DNA of 64,000 nucleotides from positions 1 to 64,000 of the forward strand of contig JNEU01000812.1 in the NCBI GenBank assembly GCA_000697475.1, written 5' to 3'. Under the pieces are notes generated by a model. It was not told the origin of the DNA and searched no databases. It was given only the letters and a program-made list of their open reading frames with translations. Positions 34,424 to 46,292 of the stretch are shown here, one piece after another. The translations under genes and the position numbers were made by a program. Numbering within the stretch: position 1 is the first letter of the stretch; every line of letters begins with the position of its first letter. This DNA comes from Lichtheimia corymbifera B2541. Lineage: Eukaryota; Mucoromycota; Mucoromycetes; Mucorales; Lichtheimiaceae.

Positions 34424-35716
34424 ATGAAATTCGGTCTCAATGTTCGTAAGAAAGCCCAGCCTCGGCCAATGTTTAGTCGACGCAATCAATTGGGTCAAGA
34501 CGATGACGACGATGAGCAAGAGGATGAGCAACAACAGCAGAATCAGCAGAATGCCAAAAAGCAACACCGTGCCATAGTGAATCAGCAACTTGGGCAGTCT
34601 ACAAAGGTGACCAAAAAGGTGGCCGAGCAACACGCCAAAGCACTTGAAGAGGATGCCAACATTTTCGACTACGATGCTGTCTATGACGATCTGAAAGAAG
34701 CCGAGCGTTTAAAACGAGAAGCCCAAAAGGGAGTGGATACCAAAAAGGTAATACAAGAACACCCTTACCACTACTACTGCGTGGATTTGTCTGACATGTG
34801 CCATTATAGCCAAAATACATCAAGGCATTTTTGGAAGCAGCCGAGACACGCAAAAAGGATCGATTGATGGCTGAAGAAAAGAAGATTGCACGTGAACGTG
34901 AAGCAGAAGGCGAAATGTATGCCGACAAGGAGGTGTTTATGACTGAAGCGTAAGTACAAAAGAAATGTGAGAGAATGAGTTATCAACCATACTTATATTG
35001 ATTGATGTATTAGATTCAAGAAGCAAAAAGAAGAATTGAAGCGGATTGAGGAAGAAGAAAAGCGGCGTGAAGGTAAACAATTACATTCATTGAAAGGTGT
35101 GAACGTTGTATTAACTTTATATATAAAAATAGAGGAAGCCAACAAGAAGAAAAAGATGACTTCATTCTACCGACAATTGTTGAATGAGAAGGGCAACGAG
35201 CGACAGGAGCTTGAGCAGTATCTCAAGATGCACAAAGGATCGAAGTCCAAGTCAGAGGCGGAACCGAAAGAAGTTGTGGATACTGAATTGGCACAGCAAG
35301 CTCGTCGTGAAGGAAAGGATGTCATGCTCAACGACAACAATGAAATTGTGGACCGACGACAGCTGTTGGGTGCTGGCTTGAATGTACGGCCCAAATTTGG
35401 ATCACTTGGATCACTTGCAGACAAAGGTGCTCAGGAACGACAACGCGAATACGATGAATATAAACGAAAGAAGGTGGAGGAATATGAAGCTAAACGTCGT
35501 GGTGGTGGTGATCAAGCAGAACGCGAACGATACAGTCGAGAGATTGAAAAGCAAATGATGGAAAGCAAGGCTAAGGAACGTGAAGAAGAAGAACGCAAGC
35601 AAAAGGAAATGGCCGAGAAAGCAGCTGCCAAACGCACCACGGATGAATCAGCCATGAGCGCACGTGAACGTTATTTGGCAAGAAAGAAACAAAAATTGGA
35701 ACAGACATCATCATAA
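34424..35716 (+). CDS. NSRP1/CCDC55-like nuclear speckle splicing regulator
   Basis: Exons 34424-34747, 34810-34949, 35014-35072 and 35133-35716 (1107 nt, 368 residues). It starts MKFGLNVRKK, the usual start of this family, then an acidic/Gln-rich stretch. The conserved NSRP1 N-terminal coiled-coil block follows: ALEEDANIFDYDAVYDDLKE, then KKPKYIKAFLEAAETRKKDR, EGEMYADKEVFMTEAFKKQK and KKKKMTSFYRQLLNEKG. The rest is highly charged, Lys/Glu-rich, ending in a basic coiled coil (SARERYLARKKQK). In animals the family affects alternative splice-site choice in nuclear speckles; that role here is inferred. The next gene converges on it with about 216 bp between stops. Confidence 0.85.
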
Positions 35717-35932
35717 TGATAATTCCCCCTCCCCCACCAACCCTTTCCATACTTCATCATCATTGTACAGGAGATGCATGCAACCAATAAATGTATATAC
35801 ACAATAATATTTTCTCTTCAAAATCAATTTAAACCATCCTAAGGACAATACACCATTAGTCTCATCATCGATTGGGATTCATCCAACAACAGCACTTACT
35901 TTGGTAGCTCAAACTTTCTACCCTTGAGTACC

Positions 35933-36707
35933 CTAATCATTGTGTGAGTCGCCATCATTCTTCTCATCAGAGTATAAAACACTGTACCTGGTATAATAAA
36001 TATAAAAGAAATCGCTGTACAAAGCCGTTTGTAAGAGACCAGCAACCCAAGCAATCCAATCCGTATAATCCTCGGTGATGTATCGATACACCCAATTCAA
36101 CAGATATAAGCCACGATAAGCACCCAGGGCGAAAAGATAATGCGTGGTAATGGTTTCAGCTTCGCCGGTTCTCTGTAGCATAAAGAGCTGGGGTAGAATG
36201 GCCACTGATTCAAGCCAGATGGAGAATGACCACAGAACCTAGATGATAGCGTGGGATTAATCCATATTCAAATTCCTGCAATGTATGTATACCTACCTCG
36301 ACTACACTATACTCATAGGGCAACACGAGTGCCATCACAGCTGATCCACCCAAGAGATATTCGATTCGAAAAGTGTCCAGGTTGGCATCATAGGTCGCCT
36401 TATACTTGAACTTCATGAGATAGAGGATATAAAGAGAGGATGAAATAAAAAAGATCTTCATGCACGTGTTGTAAAGCGAATGGAACTTGAAGAAGAGGTC
36501 CAGATAACGCGTCAAAAAGACGATAGAATAAAGCAATTGGGATTTGAACGAAATGCCTACACACACACACAAAGGTTAAGGCATAAAGCACCCAATCGCG
36601 TAAAAAGGATACTCACCAACACAGGAACGCGACTGCCTTATCTTCAACAGTAATATGATAATGGACGCCAAATGCATCAAGTCGGCAACGAGGCGAAACA
36701 AGTTCAT
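35933..36707 (-). CDS. ERD2: ER lumen protein-retaining receptor (K/HDEL receptor)
   Basis: Golgi-to-ER retrieval receptor for luminal proteins with C-terminal HDEL-like signals; seven transmembrane segments. Exons in coding order: 36707-36617, 36556-36297 and 36238-35933 (657 nt, 218 residues, the family's usual length). It starts [20 protein letters not shown] and continues [20 protein letters not shown], both hallmark blocks. Later blocks are [20 protein letters not shown] and [19 protein letters not shown], followed by [20 protein letters not shown] and DFFYIYYTR. An in-frame ATG lies farther upstream, but the ERD2 family begins at MNLFR. The 3' end converges with NSRP1. The 5' side is 430 bp from the end of APC4 on the same strand. 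Confidence 0.95.
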
Positions 36708-37137
36708 GTTGCAATTGGGAGTTGGAAACAGAGAGCAGCAGGCAAAAGATACACGCACCAAGGGAGTCCTCAACTCTATTGGACGAGGTCGCTCCAAGTG
36801 GACCATCTGGATGCTATTATGGCGGCGCTTTGATAAAATCCAATAATGCAGCTTCCTACAAGCAAGGGTGCAAAGGCCAAAATGTCATAAGACTTGTCAA
36901 ATGTCACCTTTTCCATGTCATTTTGTTCATAGAGAATTTTTCATCAGAATAAAAACATGTTCCCTAGCAAATGTCTATATGTACCAGCAGGTTCTAGATA
37001 GCATTCTCACTGTCATATCATCAGGTTGTGGTTGTGCAAACCAATGCTGATACCAAGGATTTGAGCCCATGCTATAAAGGACCCTACACACATAGCCCAG
37101 CAAACACCAGCATATTTCATGTACTTTACAAGTATTA
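36708..37137. other. Intergenic: APC4 3' end and ERD2 promoter
   Basis: About 430 bp between two minus-strand genes. No open frame of note. It must hold the APC4 polyadenylation region and the ERD2 promoter. Confidence 0.5.
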
Positions 37138-40008
37138 TTATTCATCAAGGAAATAGCTAGAAGCTTTACGATTTGCTCTATATACGCCGATAGTACGTCG
37201 TCGAGGACGGCCATTTGCTCCAATCACCGCATCCTTCGTCTTTTCAAGTTCCATAGACCTTGAGAATTGGCACTAGGGAAATCATTAATTAACCCAGTTA
37301 GAAAACAACAACGCTTCAGTATACCTCTTGAAATTCTTCAATTCGCGCGTGTTGTGCCTGAAATGGGACGTATTCCATAGCATTGTATTCAATGGTGGAG
37401 AGGAGAGTCTCTGGAGGAGGAGGAGGTCGCGTGTGTATGAGTTATAGTAGCCACTCCAAACAGATTTCATTGCTTACCTTGTGTTGGGTATGCAGATACC
37501 AATGCAATTTCTTCAGCGTCCAAGAATTCAAGGTCTGAGATGTGGCAACTACCAAACTCCAAAGATGCATAGCCAGCTGGTTCAACCCCTTTCAGATCCT
37601 TTTTGATCAAGATGACTAAATCCAATACTCCATGTTATTCTTCTGGCAAGGATACTATCCTGTCACTGAGAATTACCTTTGTCTCCTAGTGCCTCATTAC
37701 GTTGTATAAGGGCAAAATGCTGTTTGGCCTATACCATTGGTTTTGATCAATAACAGGACACTAATCCCTTGTTAGGTTCGCTAACCTGATCCTCATCCAT
37801 CCAAGATGCTGCAAATCGCCCAATAGGAGTATCATCTCTCGTGCAATCCAATTCCAGCGTTTGTGATTCGGTCACTGTAATGTTTGCTGACAATGTGATG
37901 GATGGTTGCTCTAACATGGTTCGACATGCATCGGAAACACTCCCCACCATATCCGAGAAATTCATTTCCTGGGCTTAGTTACCAATCGATTAGTGGGGAA
38001 ATATAAAGTTTTGATTGCCAATATCATACCTGGTGCTGTCGACGAAGCTGTAAAATAGGGTGCTAATCTGTCGGACGCAAAGGAATTGCGAATGTGTTCC
38101 ACAGCACGCCATGGATCGTAGGGAATCACCTCGGCTTCTGTGCCACCCTCGCCAACAAACTTGTAAAACACTACAGCTCCTGGTAAGACTCAGCAAGCAC
38201 CATACATTCCATGCCCTATACTTACTATTTGACATCCACTTTATAAATTCTGAGAACGTAACCGACTCTTTGGTAACATCGGCGAGGTAACGAGTCAACG
38301 ACTGCATCAACTTTTTGGTCCTCCTCATACATAGTTCTACGGCCTCTGGATCAAGTAGCCCATTGTATCGCTCGGTCCTGTAATTTCCCTTTAGCCCAGC
38401 AAATACCTTTGATGATGACTTTATCCATACCATAAACTATATCCATAAAGCGTATCAAGATGTAATAAAAGTCGCTCACAAGCCGGCTGTAAATACTCGC
38501 ATACGATCATCTGAGAGCAGCTGTAACTGTGTGTCGCCCGTTCACCCCAACGTTTTAATTGCTATGCAAGCAAGATAAGACCCATGCCATTCATCATCTA
38601 TGATTGTAATATATATACCTGCTCTGAAAGCAACTGTGTAAAGTATTCATAAACCGCCTCACAAGGGTTTCCTGTAGCAATAAGACCAAGAAGCTCGATT
38701 TCTGGCATTGGAAGGGTCTGCTCTAACGTTTCAAAAAAAGCATGTTAGCTTCGAAACTGCAACTCATTCTGTGACTCCAACGACCCATTTACCATTTCGA
38801 GAAAGCAGAAGGTCTGAAATCTTTGTCGCGTTTTGTTTGGAAAGGCTGGTAACGGTTGTGTGGTGTTTTGCAAGGACATTGATAGTTTGGCGGATATACT
38901 GCAAGAGAAAAAGAACATGACCATGCTCGGTAGCAAGATTGCATAACTCTGTACGTCGGCAACGAAGCAGGTCGCATTGGAGAGTCGAGAACGAGACCTC
39001 ATTGACCGCTGCTGTTTTCCGATATGATAGCGTTTGAAGTTCGGATACATCCGCACAAGCGTCAATTGTTGTCAGAGAGAAAGCATCCTTTGTCAAATGT
39101 TCAAGCGTTAGCAACCATCAGCAACACTAGCCATATCTTTACCTTTGATCCTTTACTTCTTGTACTGAATGAGCCTATATGGTAGGTACCATTCAAACTA
39201 AAAGAGTTCATCATCAGATCCAATACTCCTCTTTCTTCTTCTCATGATATGCATACCAAATATGTATATATCCTTCTTCATCACCAATCAGCAATAGTGT
39301 TTGATCATCCATATCGTCCATTGGAGGTTCAGGGAATGGTGGCTTCTTTATCCTCTGAGTAGGTATTAAGGGACTAAGTAACACGCGACTCAGTATAATT
39401 TGATCGCAACAAACGGTTAAAATATGATACATACATTGGTTCATCTGGTGGCTCCATACTGAGGGCTGGTAACACTTGTGTGAAATCAAGAACACTAGGA
39501 TCGAATCCATGCTATCAGGTATGCTTGTGAGTGTTGGATAAAGAAAGACGATAACCCAGGTGCTTACAAGGTACATTTCCTGAGCTTTATGCCGAGAGAA
39601 ATTCACCCAGCAAAGGGCCGTTATGCTGCTGTCGCCAAAGTTGTTGTCGAGTGTTTTGAGTGCTGATGGCCAACACGTGGTGCATTTGGGTTCATAAGAT
39701 CTGGCGTCGATGCGCGTCACTGTGCCGTCTGCTGAACCAACGACGAATTCGTTACCTATGCAAGTGGCTCTATAAGAAGAGAGCAATGGATGGTAATCAC
39801 GGGGCGGAGGCATACCTTGAGGATTCCAAGCAAGAGCAAGAACATTAGAGTCGTTGGGAGCTGGTAATGACCAAATGGGTGATACGCCATCACGGCAGAG
39901 TGCAATGGAGCTGTCGTCAAAGACAATGGCAGCTAAATCTGACGTGGGACACCAGGCAACCTTTGCAACGCGCTTTCTCAAGATTTTTTCGGAATACGGA
40001 GGGAACAT
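37138..40008 (-). CDS. APC4: Anaphase-promoting complex subunit 4
   Basis: Scaffold subunit of the APC/C ubiquitin ligase that drives mitotic exit. The gene is split into many short exons. Coding starts MFPPYSEKILRKRVAKVAWC at 40008 with a WD40-like propeller (AWCPTSDLAAIVFDD; the join at NPQ|GNEFVVGSADG across a 60 nt intron; then LLIGDEEGYIHI). The APC4 helical domain follows (ATEHGHVLFLLQYIRQTINV, NPCEAVYEYFTQLLSEQQ, LKRWGERATHSY, ADVTKESVTFSEFIKWM). It ends ANGRPRRRTIGVYRANRK then ASSYFLDE and TAA (37138-37140). The closing NGRPxRRTI motif is typical of APC4. Internal exons are clear at 40008-39821, 39761-39571, 39511-39435, 39372-39277, 39092-38795, 38433-38236, 38165-38035, 37965-37790 and near 37250-37138. 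Others are approximate. Confidence 0.8.
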
Positions 40009-40848
40009 GGTGGAGCGCGATCATTCAAGCCCTGACGTGATCTTATGCATCAATGCATCTGTTGTAGCACAAGCATTATTCTTTGTTGTCTTGCTTTACT
40101 GCCACCTCTTTATTCATCCTTCTATTCACACTTTGAAATTTGACGAAATGAAATGACTGACTATATGAACCTCGAGAGAATGAAGCTTACACATATGCAT
40201 TACTGGAATCCACACATTAATAAAGAGACCATCATGGAATCGTAGCAACATTGTATGGAGTGAACACGTGCCATGCACCATTGTTGATCTTGTAGTAGTA
40301 GCATGTGAGACTACAAATTCCAATCTTGCAATGAACGAGAGTAATACAATGATAATGCTATTCAAATATGGAAAGTGTTTTTGATAAGCCATTGATTTTA
40401 CTCGTTGGCATGGCAACCGAAATACTCCTTAGATTGATCTCTCTCTTTGTGTGGTATCGGAGAGAGGAGTGATGATAATAATGACAACCAACATCCTTTC
40501 TCAGTAACACGTGTTATTGCAGCTGTTCGAGAGCCCTTTTTTCTTATAATGATATGTCATTGATGGCAACATTGACTAATTGAATAATACGCCTTCTTAA
40601 TATACGCTCACAATGAGAAGGATTTTTCTGATATGGGTGGGTGGGGGACAATGAAGGATAGCATAATGCTCTTCTATTAAGGGACGCTCATCATTTCTCT
40701 CTTTCTCCTCCCAGAAAGTCTAATTAACCCCGCTCGTAAAGCAGTTCCTAAATTGGCATTGAACCTTGTTCTTATTGACCCGCCCGTGAATAGAACTACT
40801 ACTGGCTTTATCATTGTATTTGGAGCTACTATTCTCGTATGAGCTACA
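40009..40848. promoter_or_regulatory. Divergent promoter region, APC4 and ankyrin/anillin gene
   Basis: About 840 bp between divergently transcribed genes. No gene-like frame. It contains GAGAG and CTCTC tracts near 40430-40480 and a short T-rich stretch (40690-40715). Confidence 0.5.
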
Positions 40849-43800
40849 ATGTCTATCGAATCGCCCACCACAGCCACGATTCATGAGCAGCAGCCTCCTT
40901 CAGCATCGAGAGTGGTCGAGGATCCAGCCCTTGTCGTGGATTGGTCGGTTGCGATCCAGCAAGCCAACTTGCATCGCGTGCAGCGATTACTACGAAGTCA
41001 TCAGGATCTGCTGTGGACACCATTGACGGCTTGGGATCCCGAGCGAGATGCGTCGCATGTGATTGCACAACTGAAGACTGTTCAACACCTCGGGTCGTCA
41101 CTGGATAACTTGTGTGCCATTCATTATGCGTTGCTACAATACAATGAACCCGTACCTGGAGAGAAGAGTACGCTTGCACAGTTACAAACCGGGAACCTCC
41201 TTTGGTTTTTGATTGAGGTGAGACGAATGATTAAAGATGTTTTATGCTTGTGTATTGATGATGCATATAGAGTGCCACAAAGCAGGATCTGGAAAATCAG
41301 TCTTGGGGAAATTGCAATAATCGCACGTTACATCTCGTTAGCTTTCTCGGACATCAGCAGGTTGCACGACGCCTCTTGGATGATAAAAGCGTCTCGACTG
41401 AAATACCCAATGACCTCGGTTTCTTTGCTAGAGACGTTGCTCTATCTGACGACTTGTTTCATTTACTTTCACCTATCAACATGGACGATGATAAACGACG
41501 ACTTGCTCGCAGTAAACATCAGTACTCATCCAACAATCGATTCAATCAACTACGTCAACTAGCAGAAACTACACCATCAGCAAATAAGAATATCAATTCA
41601 ACACGCCAAGCGGAAGGACGTTATTTTCGAAGTGGTCATGTGGCAGAGAGCAAACGCAAAGTGCTCAGTGAGGAGGAAGCTGAGTTGGAGAAACAACGGT
41701 TGCGACGACAACAAGAAGTAGCCATGTTGGCAAAACGATCTGCGGTCAAAAACAATCCTCTATTTAAGCGATTCGAACAGCAGCAACAACAGCACAAACG
41801 TACTACAGCTATTGCCAATAATACGACTGTAGCACTATCCAAATCAGGATCGGCCACTGAAATAGCGTCTGACAACAATAATAGCAATACAGCAAACAAT
41901 AAACCCACCACAGACGACGACGTATCAACAGCAACAGATTTGGACGCTGAACCAAAGAAAAAGCGTAACAGCAAAGTCATTTCAGCATTGCGCAACAAAT
42001 CCATTGTCTCATCTAGCGTGTTTTTGCAAACAGAGCCTGAAAAAGCATCTTCATCTTCACCAGCACCACCACGCTCACCCCAATTCACACCTTCCGTTGA
42101 AGATTCACCACCTCCACCTAAACCAACAATACCATCACCCAAAGACAATTCAGCAGCAGCAACAACAACAACAACTATTACTAAGGACGCAGATAATGTT
42201 ACACAAGTGAAGGAATTATCGGAGGAAGAAGCAACTAGAATGGATCGACGACGTCTGAGTGGAAGTCAAAAATCACAATGGGCTCTTGGGATGAATTCAT
42301 GGGCATCAATCATGGAAAGGTCACATCTCGATACGCTTTCTTCTGATGATGACAACGTTTCAGAAGGTGAACAATGGTTCGACAGCAAAGAATTCGATGC
42401 TGATGATATCCGGAATGAAGGTAAATATTAATGATGGATATCATCGTTAGCTATTGATTGATCATTAACAACATTACCTTAGTCAAGCAACCCTCTTTGC
42501 ATCAAAATGAGCCAACACAGCAACCACCCATTGACAACATCGACTCAACACCAGCTCGATCAAGTATCTCATCCAATTTCGATACCACACCTTCATCTTC
42601 ACCTTCCTCATCATCTCTGTCATCTCCAATCCTCGAAAGTTATCCCACATCATCATCATCCATATCACCTGCATCAACCATCACCACTACTACTACTTCA
42701 CCCGTCCAAGTCACCATGGAGCGTTCACCTGACCACGTTCACGATGATGTCAGCTATGGCAGTATATCCGTGAGCACCACTTCGCGCTATGTTAGACGCC
42801 TTTCGCAAGCACAAAACCCTGCCTTGTTAGAACTGCAACATCGACAAGAGCAACAGCAACAACAACCTTACGTCTTGGACGAGGACACGAAGCAATCAAA
42901 ATTCAAGATCAAGCGTGTACCCGTAAAGGTGCCCCCGTCAGTATCAAAACCACCCTCCAGCACAACAACTAAGCGACATGATCCGCCTACAATTAGACGT
43001 AGTCAGTCTGCTCTACAAAGCCTTGGAAGCACTGTTCCTGCTAGTATATCCTTGAGCAAGCATCCATATCAGCCAAAAGCATCACGACATGGCAAGCTTT
43101 ATTTACGTATTAATGCGGCTACGGATATGCTACTACCGCTACCAAGTGAGCCGACCTATGTTCGCTGCGTAGTGAGTGATGATCGATACGAGTATATGTC
43201 ACGGTATGCATTGCTTGGTCAACACATCCCATTCGAATACGAGTGCATAATTGATACGAATGACGATCCCGACATGATCATCACCATTTCTTTACATGTT
43301 CGACCTGATCATCATCTTCGATCCAAGCTACCACTGACACGTTTATTCTCAACCAACAAGAAGCATCACCATCACGATAAAGGATCCTTGTCTTCTTATA
43401 TCTGCCATGACGACGGATCAATAGGCCGTTCTCGATTTGCTCTTTCACACATGCTGCATGGCTGTTACATGTGCTCATATTCCACCAGGTTCGATTGTTT
43501 CAACGCTTGGACACCACAACGCCAAAAGTATCGGTCAAAGGAAGAAGGTGATGTACTCAAAGTGATCGGAAGCTTGGAAATTGAAATGCTTTATTTGCCC
43601 TTGAATGATCCATCCATGGTAAGTTTTTTTCTTCCATCTTTTTTTTTTCTATCCTTGGCTGACATACATCACCTTCATAGTCTGTTCCACGTAACCTTCG
43701 AGACTGTGATATGGCAATCAAAATCCAACAATGGAATGAAACTTGCTGGAACACAGAAAACTTGACGAGCTTAGGAACAAGCAAAATGGCTGATACGACT

Positions 43801-43854
43801 GGAAGTGGATTAATGAAGAACCTCCAACCAACAAGATCACCCAGTCTCTTTTAG
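40849..43854 (+). CDS. Ankyrin-repeat and anillin-homology protein
   Basis: Exons 40849-41217, 41271-42420, 42483-43618 and 43681-43854 (2829 nt, 942 residues). The N-terminal ~190 residues look like ankyrin repeats (DWSVAIQQANLHRVQRLLRS, LCAIHYALLQYNEP, NRTLHLVSFLGHQQVARRLL). A long low-complexity middle follows, rich in Ser/Pro/Gln/Asn, with poly-Gln and poly-Thr. The C-terminal ~240 residues resemble the anillin-homology C2-like domain (GKLYLRINAATDMLLPLP, CIIDTNDDPDMIITISLHV, IGSLEIEMLYLPLNDPSM, IKIQQWNETCWNTENLTSLG). Such proteins (Bud4/Mid1/anillin group) act at the division site. In those relatives a PH domain follows directly after this point; here the frame ends about 25 residues later and no PH domain is visible downstream. 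Function in septation or polarity is inferred. Confidence 0.75.
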
Positions 43855-44169
43855 CTGTGTATTACTATCCTTGCGATTACCTCTTATTCCCTCATTCATC
43901 GTTTGAAGCATTAATTGATCCACCTAATATGTGTATCCGCAATAAAAAAAGTTTAGTCTCACGGCTGTTTCCTCGAATATACAAGCTACATCTTAGGATA
44001 TACATAGCATTGTATTCTTTCAACATTGCAATCTTTAAAATGGAAATAGATTTTGTTTACACGTATACGCATTGAGGAGGTGGTCTAAAGGGTTATGTAC
44101 AAAAGGGCATTAAATATCTATACGTGCTATATGTATGTGTGTGTGTGTTGGTGATTCAGTCTATAAGGT
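43855..44169. terminator. Convergent 3' regions
   Basis: 315 bp between two stop codons. It contains AATAAAAAAAG (about 43940) as a likely polyadenylation signal for the plus-strand gene, and a TG run at 44139-44149. No gene. Confidence 0.45.
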
Positions 44170-46292
44170 TTATGCATTGTCCTCCTCATCTTCATGGGGT
44201 ATCGCTGTGCTTTTGCCTTTGTCTTCAGATGCCTCGCCGTGTTGTTGGCTTGAAGAGCGCTTTCTGAAATGCAGTGAACCACGTCGCTGAGCAATATCCA
44301 TTTCTTCATGTTGATATTCGAATGGTATGGGTCTGCCTTGTTTCTCCAAGATGGATAAGATATGCTGGATGGCTTCCTGATTCTGGCGTGTTATCGCCAT
44401 CAATGCTTGCAATTGATCCATGATAGCATCGTCTCCTCCTCCCAAAATATCATAATTGTGTGGGGCTTGTGCCGTTCCAGGAGATGCTCCATTTGGCTGT
44501 GGAGGAGTAGATGTTGGGAACAACATGGGTGTCTGATCATGTACCTCAGGTCCATCTATCATCAAACGTTGTGGTGCTTATCCGATTAGAATCCTCATAA
44601 AAGTTCATTCAATGTTCATCATTGTATTACCTGTAGTATCATCTTGCTCGGCTGTTAATTGGCTGTAGTATTGGCGACGACGCATTGCTTCCCATACGAT
44701 CGTAAAATTGCGCCCAATAATGATGGACGGTAAGGCAATCAACTGTGGATCATATAGATCATTTAGTTTCTAGACCTCATCAATATATATATATGTGTGT
44801 GTACTCACCAATACACCAAACAGCATAGCTGGGAATGTCACCAGTTTACCAATAAAAGTGGCAGGTACCATGTCACCTTGTAATAGCCGAGAGATATCAA
44901 TCCATGCACGAGATGCTATATGTAAATAAGGGTTGTCTTACCGTAGCCAGTAGTGGTAATTGTAACCAACACAAACCAAAAGGCTGCAGGGATGCTGTCA
45001 AATGAACTGCAATGCACAAATGGCGTTAGCTTAAACAACCATTGATCATGTTACTGCTCACCTCGGATTGCCATCGGGATCAACGAATGTTTGTAAGCTC
45101 TCATCCCATATGCCACGTTCAGCAAAGTAAAGAAGGGTTGCCAACAAGATGACGCACGTCAACAAAAAGAAGAATAAGGCTGAAAGAGCATCACTGGATC
45201 GACGTAGCGCAATCACCATCACTTCGATCGTCATGATTATAGCATTCGAGTACTTGTATGTCTTGAACAATCGCAACAGCCGAAATAAGCGAAGGATAGT
45301 AAATCGAAATTCATAAGTCTAAGGTGTAAACGACTTTCTTCAATGAGTAATCCATAACCCAAGATATAGCAAGAATGCCATAACCTCTTACCGTGTCTCG
45401 TTGTGCCAATAGCTCAATGTAGAATGGTATGATAGCAATGAAGTCGATAATAGACAATGGAGCTTGCATTATAATGTGAGTTTTTTTGTTTCCATCTTTG
45501 GATAACGGGATTTGATGTACTTACAAAGGAAGAATCTGCCAAGCATGCGTAGTGAATCTGAATGAGCGAAAACGCGTAATAAATATTCCAAGGTGAAAAG
45601 TGCCACCATCGCCGTTTCAAGATGAAACCTGTCAATGATATCTTAGTATCACCTCCTCTTATTCTTCTTCCTATCCCTTGAACCACTTACCAAACTTTGT
45701 TACTTTCTGCTGAACGAAATGTCGGAATGGTTTCAATGGTCGTCATGACAGCGCTCAATACAATCAGCATGGATACAATGACGTTGGTCCAGAAAGCTGC
45801 ATTACTGCTGGATGGTTGCTCCATAAGGAGATACAGCTTGCACTTTAGGTCACTTTTGAATTCAGCGACATCCAGTCCTGTATTGGCTTCATGGGCGTCT
45901 TCTTCAACGGCATCCTCATGTTCATCAGAGCCGATACCACTTGTTCCTGGAGGCATTGGCCTACTTCCATGATTGCTGTCAGGTGTGGATGTGCCTGGAG
46001 TACCGGGAGTCTCACGTGCAAGCGCTGATATTGACATGAAGCCAGCAGGATGCTGCCCAATACGGTGTTGCTGCTGCTGCTTTCCTTTCTTTTTTCGTCG
46101 TCGTCGTCTCCCACCACCACCATGAGCACCATTATTCCTCACGTTTTCATTGCTGGTTGAAGTAGTCGATCCTTCATCCGACGACTGTGATGAGCCACGA
46201 TGAGCAGATTCCAGTTCAATGTCACCGGGATGTAAAAGTTCTTCTTCATCATGCAGCTTTGCAAAGTCACCCTGTTTTCGAAAGAGCCGCAT
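44170..46292 (-). CDS. Voltage-gated potassium channel
   Basis: Six-transmembrane Kv-type channel of the plasma or an internal membrane. Eight exons in coding order: 46292-45691, 45628-45525, 45462-45392, 45318-45062, 45006-44942, 44876-44809, 44742-44631 and 44576-44170 (1686 nt, 561 residues). A long basic, disordered N-terminus (poly-Arg/Lys, Pro/Gly/Ser) is followed by S1 (FWTNVIVSMLIVLSAVM), S2 (ETAMVALFTLEYLLRVFA), S3 (PLSIIDFIAIIPFYIELL), S4 (RFTILRLFRLLRLFKTYK, with an Arg every third residue) and S5 (FFFLLTCVILLATLLYF). The pore helix and filter VTITTTGYGDMVPA precede S6 (FPAMLFGVLLIALPSIIIG). The filter TTTGYGD specifies K+ selectivity. The C-terminus has a short coiled coil (QLQALMAITRQNQEAIQHIL). 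No T1 or cyclic-nucleotide domain is visible. An intron splits the second filter glycine codon. Confidence 0.92.
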
